Source of the DNA: an uncultured Porphyromonadaceae bacterium
Lineage (GTDB): Bacteria; Bacteroidota; Bacteroidia; Bacteroidales; Muribaculaceae
DNA: 56,741 bases
NCBI GenBank assembly: GCA_905198125.1
Contig: CAJKBH010000023.1
Location: 1 to 56,741, forward strand
Reading direction: 5' to 3'
Numbering within the stretch: position 1 is the first letter of the stretch; every line of letters starts with the position of its first letter. A model generated the notes under the pieces. The model saw only the letters and a program-made list of their open reading frames with translations. It had not been told where the DNA came from and searched no databases. The translations under genes were made by a program, and so were the position numbers. Of the stretch, positions 25,545-34,502 are shown piece after piece.

Positions 25545-25565
25545 CGCAGACAATGAGCACAATTA

Positions 25566-25599
25566 AAACACCCCGCTGCCGGTCGGCAACGGGGTGTTT
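25566..25599 (+). terminator. Terminator of the P-type ATPase gene
   Basis: A 10-bp stem AAACACCCCG (25566-25575) / CGGGGTGTTT (25590-25599) encloses a second TGCC/GGCA stem. The 3' arm ends in TTT. Confidence 0.75.
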
Positions 25600-25658
25600 C
25601 AAGTTATGAAAGGGTCCTATTGTAATTGTTGCGGATAGTTCAACTCCGACAAATTGCC

Positions 25659-26471
25659 TTATGGCAATTTATTGTATTCAGCGTCGCTGACAGGTTCAAG
25701 CCATACGTTCTCGGTGTTCTCGCCCGGGACACTGAAGGCAAGGTGAGCGAACCAGCTGTCGGCAGCGGCGCCATGCCAGTGCTTTACATTGGCGGGAATA
25801 TGGATGACGGTGCCGGGCAGTATCTCCTGCGCGGACTTGCCTTCCTCCTGATACCAGCCGCGACCGGCCACGCCTATCAGCATCTGGCCGCCTCCATTGG
25901 TGGCCTTATGAATGTGCCAGTTGTTGCGGCAGCGGGGTTCGAATGTGACATTGGACACGTTGACCTGCTCGTTGGAAAGGGGAGCCAGGTAACTGTTGCC
26001 GATGAAGTATTTGGCGTAAGCGGTGTTTGGTTCGCCGATGGGGAAGATCATCTCCTGCTGGAAACGCTCTTTTTCGGTCTCGGCATCATCGTCGGCCCAT
26101 ACCTCCTTGGCGATGCGGAAGCCTGCCCATGCGTTGGGCCATCCGGCGTAGAAAGCGGCCTGTGTAAGCAGTGCGGCTATCTCCTTACGCGTGATGCCGT
26201 GCTTCTTGCCCATCATCAGGTGGGAGCGGAACGATGAATCGATCATCCCCTTGCCAAGCAGGATGGAGATGGTGACCATGCTGTGATCGTGAAGCGATAG
26301 AGTTGAATCGTTCCATACAGCCTCGCCAAATAGAACGTTATCGTTAAGTTCCGCGAATTTGGGCGCGAAGTCGCCGAGCGCGTCATGTCCGGCTGTCTGT
26401 ATAATTTTCTGTTGTGCCATAACATTGAATGTTAAGATACCGAGTAATAATGCTGAAATAAGTTGCTTCAT
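25659..26471 (-). CDS. Secreted carboxymuconolactone decarboxylase-like/cupin fusion protein
   Basis: I choose ATG 26471 (270 residues) because it starts directly with the signal peptide MKQLISALLLGILTFNVMAQ; an ATG 12 nt upstream would add MIYD. Residues about 40-140 form a CMD (AhpD-like) domain (HSMVTISILLGKG, FRSHLMMGKKHGITRKEI). Residues about 170-260 form a cupin with metal ligands in NWHIHK and KHWHGAA. The usual AhpD CxxC is absent, so a peroxidase role is unlikely. Such fusions are common and poorly characterised. It has its own -7 box upstream and converges on the P-type ATPase. Confidence 0.85.
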   Translation of the reverse strand: MKQLISALLLGILTFNVMAQQKIIQTAGHDALGDFAPKFAELNDNVLFGEAVWNDSTLSLHDHSMVTISILLGKGMIDSSFRSHLMMGKKHGITRKEIAALLTQAAFYAGWPNAWAGFRIAKEVWADDDAETEKERFQQEMIFPIGEPNTAYAKYFIGNSYLAPLSNEQVNVSNVTFEPRCRNNWHIHKATNGGGQMLIGVAGRGWYQEEGKSAQEILPGTVIHIPANVKHWHGAAADSWFAHLAFSVPGENTENVWLEPVSDAEYNKLP

Positions 26472-26513
26472 ATCGTATATCAATATTGCGGTATGTAGTT
26501 ATTATCTACGATG

Positions 26514-26521
26514 CAAAATTA
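26514..26521 (-). promoter_or_regulatory. -7 box for the CMD-cupin gene
   Basis: TAATTTTG on the minus strand, 43 nt upstream of the ATG. No TTTG lies at the expected -33 distance, so support is partial. Confidence 0.45.
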
Positions 26522-26573
26522 CAAAGTAATTGTCAAGATGTCAGTATCCCGAATACGGAATAAATTATCACTT

Positions 26574-27554
26574 TTACGGATTATGGTCAGATGTAGTGTG
26601 GTCGGGCTCCTGATATTTGCCGTCTACCTTGACCGGCTCGATGTGTAGGCCGATGAAGGTCTTGTCGCCGAAGCGTTCGCGAAGTTTGCGCTCGATGTTC
26701 GAGGCATGCTCGTGGGCATGATACAGGCTGATGTCGCCCGGCAGACGCAGGTGCATGGTCATTGCTATGTTGTTGCCGATGCGGCGCGTGCGCAGATGGT
26801 GTATGTTGGTGACGCATGGTTCTTGCTCTACAATCTGCATTATCTCGTTCTCCACGTCATCGGGGAGGCTATGCTCCAACAGTTCGTCAAGCGCCTGTTT
26901 AAGAAGTTTGAGGGCAGTGCCGACGATAAAGAAGCTGACTATCACAGCAGCGATGGGGTCGAGTACTGTCCACTTTGCGCCGAGAAACAATGCGCCGCCT
27001 ACGCCCAAAGCCGTGCCGAGCGACGAGAACGCGTCCGAGCGGTGATGCCAGGCATTCGCCACAACGGCCTGCGAACCGGCCTCTTTGCCAGCCTTGACGG
27101 TGAAGCGATATGCCCACTCCTTGAGGATGATGCTGAGGATGGCTGCGGCAAAGGCAATGAAGCCGGGGCGAGGCAGAGGATTGCCTATGATGGCCTGATA
27201 TATCTTGCAGACGCCGTTGCAGCAAATGGCGATGCCGACGCCAAGCAGGCCCAGGCCGATGATGGCCGTGGCCAATGTCTCATATTTACCGTGTCCGTAA
27301 TCGTGGTCCTTGTCGGCCGGCTTGCCCGCGATGCGGACAAACACTATTACGACAATGTCAGTGAGGAAGTCGGAGAGGGAATGCACCGCATCGGCAATCA
27401 TGGCCGCCGAATGGCCCAGGATACCGGCCACGAACTTGAACACCACGAGCACGGCGTTGATGACGCTGCCCATCAGCGTGACGCGATAGATCTGCCGCTC
27501 GCGGTTGGCGTCGCAATCTACGATATTATTGTTCTTTTGTTTGATTTCTGTCAT
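26574..27554 (-). CDS. Cation diffusion facilitator (CDF) transporter
   Basis: The 326-residue inner-membrane protein has six helices with the two metal-site motifs of the family: HSLSD in helix 2 (DAVHSLSDFLTD, about 56-67) and HHRSD in helix 5 (about 173-177). A C-terminal cytoplasmic domain (about 225-310) with TNIHHLRTRRIG follows. CDF proteins export Zn2+, Mn2+ or Fe2+ in exchange for protons. The HxxxD pairs are seen in Zn and Mn/Fe members, so the metal is not decided. It lies 51 nt downstream of hrpB on the same strand. Confidence 0.92.
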   Translation of the reverse strand: MTEIKQKNNNIVDCDANRERQIYRVTLMGSVINAVLVVFKFVAGILGHSAAMIADAVHSLSDFLTDIVVIVFVRIAGKPADKDHDYGHGKYETLATAIIGLGLLGVGIAICCNGVCKIYQAIIGNPLPRPGFIAFAAAILSIILKEWAYRFTVKAGKEAGSQAVVANAWHHRSDAFSSLGTALGVGGALFLGAKWTVLDPIAAVIVSFFIVGTALKLLKQALDELLEHSLPDDVENEIMQIVEQEPCVTNIHHLRTRRIGNNIAMTMHLRLPGDISLYHAHEHASNIERKLRERFGDKTFIGLHIEPVKVDGKYQEPDHTTSDHNP

Positions 27555-27605
27555 AACGTCAAAGTATTAACCCTAAAATTACGAAAAATCTTCGGATGGA
27601 CAAAA

Positions 27606-30038
27606 TCATGGATTTTCCGGCCAGGGGTGTTTGGGGTAACGGCGGCGCAGTTCCTTGCGGACCTCGTGGTAGGTGGTGCTCCAGAAACTTGCGATATCCT
27701 TGGTGAGCTGAACCGGCTTATAGCCCGGCGAAAGCAATTCCATGAGCATAGGCCGTGTGCCCCCGTCAACGCGCGGTGTCTCCCGGATGCCGAAGCAATC
27801 CTCAAGACGTGCACTCAGAACCGGTGAGTCTGCGCCGACACGATAGTCCAGACGTACGTTACGTCCATTCGGTAACCGATAATGCGACGGAGCGATGGCA
27901 TCCACCGACTGTTGCCGGTCGTATGTCAGGAATCCCCATACCACCTGACAGATGTCTATGCGTTTCAGTTCTCGGACAGTCATGGCATCACCAATGTATA
28001 AAGGTAGCCACTCGCCGGCTGTTTCCAATAGTCTGTCGACCGATACGTCCGGCAAATCCAGTTCAGGATGCCAGCCTGCCACGGTTTCTATCCGCTGGAT
28101 AAGGCGCGTTACGTCATCGGTAAAATCGAACATGCTGCGGCCATCCTTTACGGCAGCCGCACATATAGCCTCGGTAATCTGCGCACGGTTAACGGAATCC
28201 GAAACGGCCGTGTCAAGCAATAACGCGCCTAAGCGTAGTTCGCGGCGCGCTACCACGCGCCCCTGCTTGTTGTCCCAATGTAGCTTTTCGTTCCATGTGC
28301 CCATATTCCTCAGCACCGTCTCGTCAACAGGGGCGGCCAGAAATATTCTCTTTCCTAATGAAGCAATCGCCAGGAATTTCCTGGATGACAACACATCTTC
28401 GGCATTTATGCGCACCTCGTCGCCGTTGGCCAACCTGTAACGACAGTCGGCCACCATCATGGCCGTACGCTCCGGATATGCCAGGGCTACGAGTGCGCCT
28501 ATGGCGGTCTGGTCAGGGATTGTATTGTCTCCCTGAGCGTTGACCAGGCGGCGATACTGCTCCGCAATCTTTATGATGCGGCCGAGTCTTCCGCCATTGC
28601 CATGGCGACGCGCCTCGCGCAGCAATATTATGCGCGTGGTTATGTCGCAGTCGTTCTCATCGTTAAACGGATCCTTCTCATCCAGAATTGCCGCTATGTC
28701 GGCACCCAACGCCTTCGTGGCATTGTCATCGGCTACGGTCAGCATCTGCGCTATGCGAGGATGACATGGGATACGGGTCAATTTTCTGCCGTGGGGTGTA
28801 ATTTCGCCTTTGTCGTTGACGGCACCGAGGCTGCATAACAGCTGATGGGCCTTGAACACCTTGTCGCGAGGCGGAGGCGTGAGCCAGGGTAAAGCGAAGA
28901 CATCGCTCTCGCCCCATGCGGCAATGTCCAGTGCCATTGACGATAAATCGGCTTCTTCGATTTCCGGCACGCGGCTTTCTTTCATGCGCAGTTCCACAGG
29001 GTTGGACCACAGACGATAACATACACCTTCCGACAGACGCCCGGCACGGCCGCTTCGTTGCCGGGCCATGTCGAGCGATATGCGCATCGTTTCCAGATGA
29101 CTGAGGCCGCTTCGGGCATCAAATACCATACCTTTGTAGAAACCCGAATCGACTACAGTGCGGATTCCTTCGATGGTAAGTGAAGTCTCGGCAATAGGAG
29201 TGGAGAGCACAATCTTGCGTGTGCCGGCAGGGGAAGGAGCCAGGGTGCGCCGTTGCTCCTCAAACGGCAGCATTCCGTAGAGAGTGCGGATGTTAACATC
29301 AGGTGGCAGGTTGGCGAGAAGGTCCCTGCATTTCATTATCTCGCCCTGGCCGGGGAGGAAGGCAAGGATGTCACCCGACTGTTCGCGTAATGCGCGACGG
29401 ATAGCCGAGGCTGTGTCGGCCACGCAGGTATTGGCGTCGGACTCGGCCGCGCGGATTATCTCCACATCGTAAGCTCGTCCCTTGCTTTCGATCAGCGGAG
29501 CGTCAAAACGCCTGCATATATAATCTGTATCGATTGTGGCCGACATGATGACGATTTTCAGGTCCGGACGTATCAGTCGCTGGCCTTCGAGGAACAGGGC
29601 GTATGCGATGTCGGAGTATAGGCTGCGCTCGTGAAACTCATCGAAAATCACTACGGAAATGCCGTCAAGCGTGGGATCGTCTACCAGCATCCGCTGCAGG
29701 ATGCCTTCTGTCACGACCTCGATGCGTGTCCGGGCTGATACGCGGGACTCGAAACGGATGGTGTAGCCTACGGTCTGTCCGACACGCTCGTCGATCATGT
29801 CGGACATGCGCTGGGCCACCTGTCGGGCTGCCAACCGCCGTGGTTCCAGCACCAGAATTCGGCCCTCGGGCGTGTCGGTCATAATGGTTAGCGGCAGCAG
29901 TGTGGACTTGCCCGCACCCGGCGGTGCCGTGACCACCACGCGCGGCTTATGCCTCAGGGCCGCGTTAACCTCGGCTGCTACTTCTCCAACCGGCAGCTCG
30001 TGTATGTATTTATCTATCGTTCCTCTTAATTCCACCAT
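27606..30038 (-). CDS. hrpB: ATP-dependent helicase HrpB
   Basis: The 810-residue DEAH-type helicase has Walker A APPGAGKST (38-46), motif II DEFH (about 133-136), motif III SAT, the C-terminal RecA domain with QRSGRAGR, and the HrpB-specific C-terminal region (LSPGYKPVQLTKDIASFW). The biological role of HrpB is poorly defined. A weak -7-like TAATTTAG lies upstream. It is divergent from the exonuclease gene. Confidence 0.94.
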   Translation of the reverse strand: MVELRGTIDKYIHELPVGEVAAEVNAALRHKPRVVVTAPPGAGKSTLLPLTIMTDTPEGRILVLEPRRLAARQVAQRMSDMIDERVGQTVGYTIRFESRVSARTRIEVVTEGILQRMLVDDPTLDGISVVIFDEFHERSLYSDIAYALFLEGQRLIRPDLKIVIMSATIDTDYICRRFDAPLIESKGRAYDVEIIRAAESDANTCVADTASAIRRALREQSGDILAFLPGQGEIMKCRDLLANLPPDVNIRTLYGMLPFEEQRRTLAPSPAGTRKIVLSTPIAETSLTIEGIRTVVDSGFYKGMVFDARSGLSHLETMRISLDMARQRSGRAGRLSEGVCYRLWSNPVELRMKESRVPEIEEADLSSMALDIAAWGESDVFALPWLTPPPRDKVFKAHQLLCSLGAVNDKGEITPHGRKLTRIPCHPRIAQMLTVADDNATKALGADIAAILDEKDPFNDENDCDITTRIILLREARRHGNGGRLGRIIKIAEQYRRLVNAQGDNTIPDQTAIGALVALAYPERTAMMVADCRYRLANGDEVRINAEDVLSSRKFLAIASLGKRIFLAAPVDETVLRNMGTWNEKLHWDNKQGRVVARRELRLGALLLDTAVSDSVNRAQITEAICAAAVKDGRSMFDFTDDVTRLIQRIETVAGWHPELDLPDVSVDRLLETAGEWLPLYIGDAMTVRELKRIDICQVVWGFLTYDRQQSVDAIAPSHYRLPNGRNVRLDYRVGADSPVLSARLEDCFGIRETPRVDGGTRPMLMELLSPGYKPVQLTKDIASFWSTTYHEVRKELRRRYPKHPWPENP

Positions 30039-30102
30039 AATTCCGCTAAATTACATAATAATTAGCATATCGGCATAATCTATGTTGAAAAATACTGAGG
30101 GT

Positions 30103-30134
30103 TTTGCATTGCAGGAGTGATTTGATTAATTTTG
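30103..30134 (+). promoter_or_regulatory. Promoter of the exonuclease gene
   Basis: -33 TTTG (30103-30106), a 20-nt spacer and -7 TAATTTTG (30127-30134) lie 40 nt before the start codon. Confidence 0.78.
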
Positions 30135-30174
30135 TAGAGAAAAAAAGATTAGGGATCCTGTAAGGGTATGATAT

Positions 30175-30663
30175 ATGCAAGATTTTGTAGCTATAGATTT
30201 TGAAACGGCCAACGGACGGCGTTCAAGCGTATGCAGCGTCGGGATCGTCGTGGTGCGCGGCGGTGAGATTGTAGACAAGTTCTACAGTCTGATACAACCG
30301 AAGCCGAATTATTATACATACTGGACTACCGAGGTACACGGCCTGACACGTCTCGATACAGACGGTCAGCCTACTTTCCCGGAAGTGTGGGCACAGATAG
30401 AGCCTCGGATACAGGGACTGCCGCTTGTGGCGCACAACAAGCCGTTCGACGAGGGCTGCCTTAAGGCCGTCTTTGCCGAATATGACATGGAATATCCCGG
30501 ATATCAGTTCTACTGCACACTCGCCGCATCGCGTCGTTGTCTGAAGTTGCGCAGCCATCAGCTGCATCTGTCGGCAGCCGCCTGCGGTTACGACATGGAG
30601 AATCATCATCACGCCCTGGCCGACGCCGAAGCCTGCGCCGCCATCGCCATGAAAATACTGTAA
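30175..30663 (+). CDS. DEDDh 3'-5' exonuclease
   Basis: The 162-residue single-domain nuclease has the four acidic motifs of DnaQ-type exonucleases. Exo I is FVAIDFETAN (D8, E10), Exo II lies around VAHNKPFD (about D92), and Exo III has HHALADAEA with the catalytic His and Asp near 146-151. It is the stand-alone kind seen next to many Bacteroidetes housekeeping genes, not a polymerase fusion. The ORF is followed 5 nt later by a small membrane-protein gene, so both may share the promoter at 30103. Confidence 0.9.
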   Translation: MQDFVAIDFETANGRRSSVCSVGIVVVRGGEIVDKFYSLIQPKPNYYTYWTTEVHGLTRLDTDGQPTFPEVWAQIEPRIQGLPLVAHNKPFDEGCLKAVFAEYDMEYPGYQFYCTLAASRRCLKLRSHQLHLSAAACGYDMENHHHALADAEACAAIAMKIL

Positions 30664-30668
30664 ATGTT

Positions 30669-30983
30669 ATGATGGATTTCTTTAAATACATGCAGTGGAA
30701 GGAGAGGACCGAGCAGAGACTTGAGCCATACTACCGTAATAAAGTTAACAAACGGTTGAAATATGCCATGTATGCGTCAATCGGGATATGTATTATTCTG
30801 CTGGTGTCGCAGTCCTTTTTCCTGGATCCGATGGATTACAGGAAATATACTGTCTTTTTATGGTTGCGTGGCTTTGCCGGGGTATTCGGTATTATCTTTT
30901 TTATATTGACAGGGATATTGGTTTATCGCGTCAATGCCGAATATTATAAGGACAGGTGGAAAGCCGGTGATAAGACGGAGTGA
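30669..30983 (+). CDS. Small two-helix membrane protein, unknown function
   Basis: I place the start at ATG 30669, which gives 104 residues starting MMDFFKYMQW; the open frame extends further upstream but would overlap the exonuclease gene. A charged N-terminal part (about 1-35) precedes two hydrophobic segments (about 36-53 and 66-88) and a short charged tail. No family is recognised. It lies 5 nt after the exonuclease stop. Confidence 0.72.
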   Translation: MMDFFKYMQWKERTEQRLEPYYRNKVNKRLKYAMYASIGICIILLVSQSFFLDPMDYRKYTVFLWLRGFAGVFGIIFFILTGILVYRVNAEYYKDRWKAGDKTE

Positions 30984-31059
30984 CGAGTAAGGGGGACGTA
31001 CCGTTGTCGCTGAAGCTCCGAACTGAAACAAAACAAGACTGCACATCAGTGCTGAACGG

Positions 31060-31086
31060 GCCGGTTTGTGAGTGCCGGTTTGTGAG
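31060..31086 (+). repeat. Short 14-bp tandem repeat upstream of the SulP gene
   Basis: GCCGGTTTGTGAG occurs at 31060-31072 and 31074-31086. Downstream of the promoter a second direct repeat, AAAGATTAAGGTT, occurs at 31132-31144 and 31148-31160 inside the leader. Confidence 0.75.
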
Positions 31087-31091
31087 CAAAT

Positions 31092-31123
31092 TTTGGTGGT
31101 GTTAACATATTTTTATAATTTTG
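31092..31123 (+). promoter_or_regulatory. Promoter of the SulP/MATE unit
   Basis: -33 TTTG (31092-31095), a 20-nt spacer and -7 TAATTTTG (31116-31123) lie 95 nt before the ATG, leaving a leader of about 90 nt with a duplicated 13-mer. Confidence 0.8.
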
Positions 31124-31218
31124 CAGTCTGAAAAGATTAAGGTTTATAAAGATTAAGGTTAATAATTAGGGGAAGCCGGTTGCGAGAAAGTGATTGATCG
31201 GCTTCCAATTGATGTTTT

Positions 31219-32940
31219 ATGAAAGCAGTAGGACGTTTGGATTTTCATCCCGCGCTGATAGCGGCATGCCGAGATTACAGCATGGAGAAGTTCCGCAAGG
31301 ATCTGGTTGCGGGAATTGTAGTAGGAATTGTGGCTTTGCCGCTGGCAATCGCCTTCGCCATAGCAAGCGGCGTTAGCCCGACAGTCGGTCTGGTGACGGC
31401 TGTAATAGGCGGTTTCATAGTAAGCGCCTTCGGCGGTAACACGGTGCAGATCGGTGGTCCTACGGGTGCATTCATCGTAATTATCTACAACATCATTCAG
31501 GTTTACGGTCTGACGGGCTTGGCAATGGCCACGTTCATGGCCGGATGTATCCTGTTGCTGATGGGACTGTTCCATCTCGGCACGGTCATCAAGTTCATAC
31601 CGTATCCTATCGTGGTTGGCTTCACGGCCGGTATCGCGCTGACGATATTCTCCACCCAGATGCCCGATTTCTTCGGACTGCATATCACCGAGCAGGTGCC
31701 GGGCGATTTCATCGGCAAATGGCGTGTGTACATCGCTAACTTCAACACCATAGACATCGCGACTCTCGCGGTGGGATTGTTGGCGTTGCTGATTAATATT
31801 GTCACTCCTAAGATTTCATCAAAGTTACCGGGCGCATTGACGGCAATTGTATTGGTGACGCTGGCGACATGGATAATGCGCGAATTTATGGGAATAAGCG
31901 GTATAGAGACAATCGGGGACCGTTTCGGCAATCTGTCGCCGTCGATGCCGCCGGTGGCCAATCTCGGATTCAATATGCAGACTGTCAATCTCCTGTTGCC
32001 ATCGGCCTTTACCATAGCTATGTTGGGCGCAATCGAGAGTCTGCTGAGCGCCACGGTTGCCGACGGTCGTACAGGCGACCGCACCAACTGTAACACCGAG
32101 CTGATGGGACAGGGACTGGCCAATGTGATAGTTCCTATATTCGGCGGCATACCCGTGACCGGAGCCATAGCCCGCACCATGACAAACATCACCAACGGCG
32201 GTAAGACCCCGGTGGCCGGTATAGTTCACGCGATAGTACTGTTAGGCGTGTTCATGTTCGCCATGCCGTTGATCAACATGGTACCTATGTCGTGTCTGGC
32301 GGCAGTGCTGATCATGGTCAGCTACAACATGAGCGGATGGCGCACGGTCGTGGATATGGTTCACAATCCCAAGGGCGACCTGTCGGTGATGCTGGTCACG
32401 TTCCTGCTGACAGTGGTGTTCAACCTGACCATCGCCATCGAGATCGGCCTGCTGTTGGCTGTGGTGATGTTCCTGCGCCGTGTCACCGAGAACACTACCA
32501 TCAAGGTTTACGGCGAGCAGCTTGACGCCGCCGAGGACACCGACCTGTCGAAGCATGAGGTGCTGAATCTGAACCCCGGTGTGTCGGTATATGAGATAGA
32601 CGGGCCGTTCTTCTTCGGAGCCGCTACGAAATTCGACGAGATGATGCGTATCACGCCGCAGGAGAAACCGATAGTGCGTATAATCCGTATGCGCAAGGTG
32701 CCATTTATCGATTCGACAGGTATCCACAACCTGAAGCTGCTGATAGAGTCGTCGCATTCCGAAGGAATTCTGATAGTATTGTCGGGAGTGCGCGACAATG
32801 TGCGGGCATCGCTTCATACAGCCGGTGTAGACGGACTGATAGGCGACGAGCATATCTGCAACCATATATCAAGTGCTGTCGTGGTGGCTAACAAGATAGC
32901 CGCGGCACACAGTGAACAGATGGCAGATATCAGATATTAG
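31219..32940 (+). CDS. SulP-family anion transporter with STAS domain
   Basis: The 573-residue protein has the SulP membrane domain (GIVVGIVALPLAIAFAIASG, PTVGL, IGGPTGAF in the substrate region, helices to about 430). A cytoplasmic STAS domain (about 450-555) carries PFIDSTGIHNL near residue 495. SulP members import sulfate or bicarbonate, or exchange anions; the substrate is not visible from sequence. The stop codon abuts the MATE gene, so the two are co-transcribed. Confidence 0.93.
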   Translation: MKAVGRLDFHPALIAACRDYSMEKFRKDLVAGIVVGIVALPLAIAFAIASGVSPTVGLVTAVIGGFIVSAFGGNTVQIGGPTGAFIVIIYNIIQVYGLTGLAMATFMAGCILLLMGLFHLGTVIKFIPYPIVVGFTAGIALTIFSTQMPDFFGLHITEQVPGDFIGKWRVYIANFNTIDIATLAVGLLALLINIVTPKISSKLPGALTAIVLVTLATWIMREFMGISGIETIGDRFGNLSPSMPPVANLGFNMQTVNLLLPSAFTIAMLGAIESLLSATVADGRTGDRTNCNTELMGQGLANVIVPIFGGIPVTGAIARTMTNITNGGKTPVAGIVHAIVLLGVFMFAMPLINMVPMSCLAAVLIMVSYNMSGWRTVVDMVHNPKGDLSVMLVTFLLTVVFNLTIAIEIGLLLAVVMFLRRVTENTTIKVYGEQLDAAEDTDLSKHEVLNLNPGVSVYEIDGPFFFGAATKFDEMMRITPQEKPIVRIIRMRKVPFIDSTGIHNLKLLIESSHSEGILIVLSGVRDNVRASLHTAGVDGLIGDEHICNHISSAVVVANKIAAAHSEQMADIRY

Positions 32941-32942
32941 TG

Positions 32943-34391
32943 ATGGCTATGAGAGGGGAAGGGACCGACGCGCTTCTTGCCCGGATACGGCAGGGATCCG
33001 CGATGACGACAGGGCAGAAGCTACGCCTGGCGATGCTGCTCAGCGTGCCTGCCGTGATTGCCCAGCTTTCCTCCATAGTGATGCAATATATCGACGCCTC
33101 CATGGTGGGACATCTCGGCGCCGAGGCATCGGCCTCCATAGGGCTCGTATCCACCAGTACATGGCTGTTCTCAGGCTTATGCGGCGCGGCTGCGACCGGT
33201 TTCTCGGTGCAGGTTGCGCACCGGATCGGGGCCGGCGACATGCACGGTGCCCGCGCCGTGTTGAGGCAGTCCATGATAGCAACGTTTGCATTCAGCCTTA
33301 TGCTGGCGTTGATTGGCGTTGCAATCAGCGACATGCTGCCTGTATGGCTGGGCGGTGACGCTTCGATATGCGGTGATTCGTCGCTGTATTTCATGATATA
33401 CGCGGCATTTCTGCCGGCGATGCAGCTGAACTTCCTTGCGAGCAGCATGTTGCGGTGCAGCGGCAACATGAAGGTGCCGAGTATGCTGGGAGTGACGATG
33501 TGCGCGCTGGATGTAATATTCAATTTCCTACTGATATTCCCGTCGCATCATTGGAACATAGGATTCTTATCGTTGACGATACCGGGCGCCGGATTGGGCG
33601 TGAAGGGAGCCGCGTTGGGTACGGCTGCAGCCGAAACCGTGGTGGCGGCAATACTGATATGGTATCTGTCGGCGCGTTCCACGGAGTTGAAACTTACGGG
33701 AGAGCACGGCCGATTCCTGCCAAGACGGGAGACTATACGCAAGGCACTGAACATCGGATTGCCAATGGGTGTGGAGCATGTGCTGATCTGCGGAGCGCAG
33801 ATACTGACCACTGTCATAGTGGCGCCGTTGGGAGTATTTGCCATCGCAGCCAATTCATTTGCCGTCACGGCCGAGAGCCTATGCTATATGCCGGGCTACG
33901 GTATTGCTGATGCCGCCACTACGTTGGTGGGGCAAAGCATCGGAGCAAAAAACAGAACTCTGACACGCAGTTTTGCCCGTATTACAGTCGGAATGGGTAT
34001 GGTGGTGATGGGCGTGATGGGTGTGCTGATGTACATATTTGCGCCCGAGATAATCGGATTGATGTCGCCTGTGACAGAAATAAGGAATCTTGGTGTGATG
34101 GCTTTGAGGGTAGAGGCTTTCGCCGAGCCGATGTTCGCAGCATCCATAGTGGCATACGGAGTATTCGTCGGCGCCGCCGACACGCTGGTGCCTTGCGTGA
34201 TGAACTTGTTCAGCATCTGGGCGGTGCGTCTGACATTAGCTGCACTGTTGGCTCCGACAATGGGCCTGAAAGGCGTGTGGGTGGCTATGTGCATCGAGCT
34301 TTGCTTCAGAGGACTTATCTTCCTGATATACCTTAAATGGGAACGGTGGATGCGTAAGGTCAAGCCCAAGATGCAGCCCGATATGGAATAA
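32943..34391 (+). CDS. MATE-family efflux transporter
   Basis: From ATG 32943 (2 nt after the SulP stop; an in-frame GTG at 32940 is less likely) the product is 482 residues with about twelve helices. It carries the MATE opening LRLAMLLSVPAVIAQLSS, QYIDASMVGHLG, and MLRCSGNMKVPSM. Members export drugs or metabolites by Na+ or H+ antiport. The N-terminal about 22 residues are polar and unusually charged. Confidence 0.92.
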   Translation: MAMRGEGTDALLARIRQGSAMTTGQKLRLAMLLSVPAVIAQLSSIVMQYIDASMVGHLGAEASASIGLVSTSTWLFSGLCGAAATGFSVQVAHRIGAGDMHGARAVLRQSMIATFAFSLMLALIGVAISDMLPVWLGGDASICGDSSLYFMIYAAFLPAMQLNFLASSMLRCSGNMKVPSMLGVTMCALDVIFNFLLIFPSHHWNIGFLSLTIPGAGLGVKGAALGTAAAETVVAAILIWYLSARSTELKLTGEHGRFLPRRETIRKALNIGLPMGVEHVLICGAQILTTVIVAPLGVFAIAANSFAVTAESLCYMPGYGIADAATTLVGQSIGAKNRTLTRSFARITVGMGMVVMGVMGVLMYIFAPEIIGLMSPVTEIRNLGVMALRVEAFAEPMFAASIVAYGVFVGAADTLVPCVMNLFSIWAVRLTLAALLAPTMGLKGVWVAMCIELCFRGLIFLIYLKWERWMRKVKPKMQPDME

Positions 34392-34439
34392 TGGTAATTA
34401 TTTCATAAATCCAGATATCAAATACAGCCGATTTATTTG

Positions 34440-34447
34440 TAATTTTG
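34440..34447 (+). promoter_or_regulatory. -7 box upstream of the DUF3737 gene
   Basis: TAATTTTG lies 56 nt before the ATG. No clear TTTG is present at -33. Confidence 0.45.
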
Positions 34448-34502
34448 CGACGTGCATTGAAGGTACAATGACCAAGCCTTAAATTGAACTATACATCAGG
34501 AT

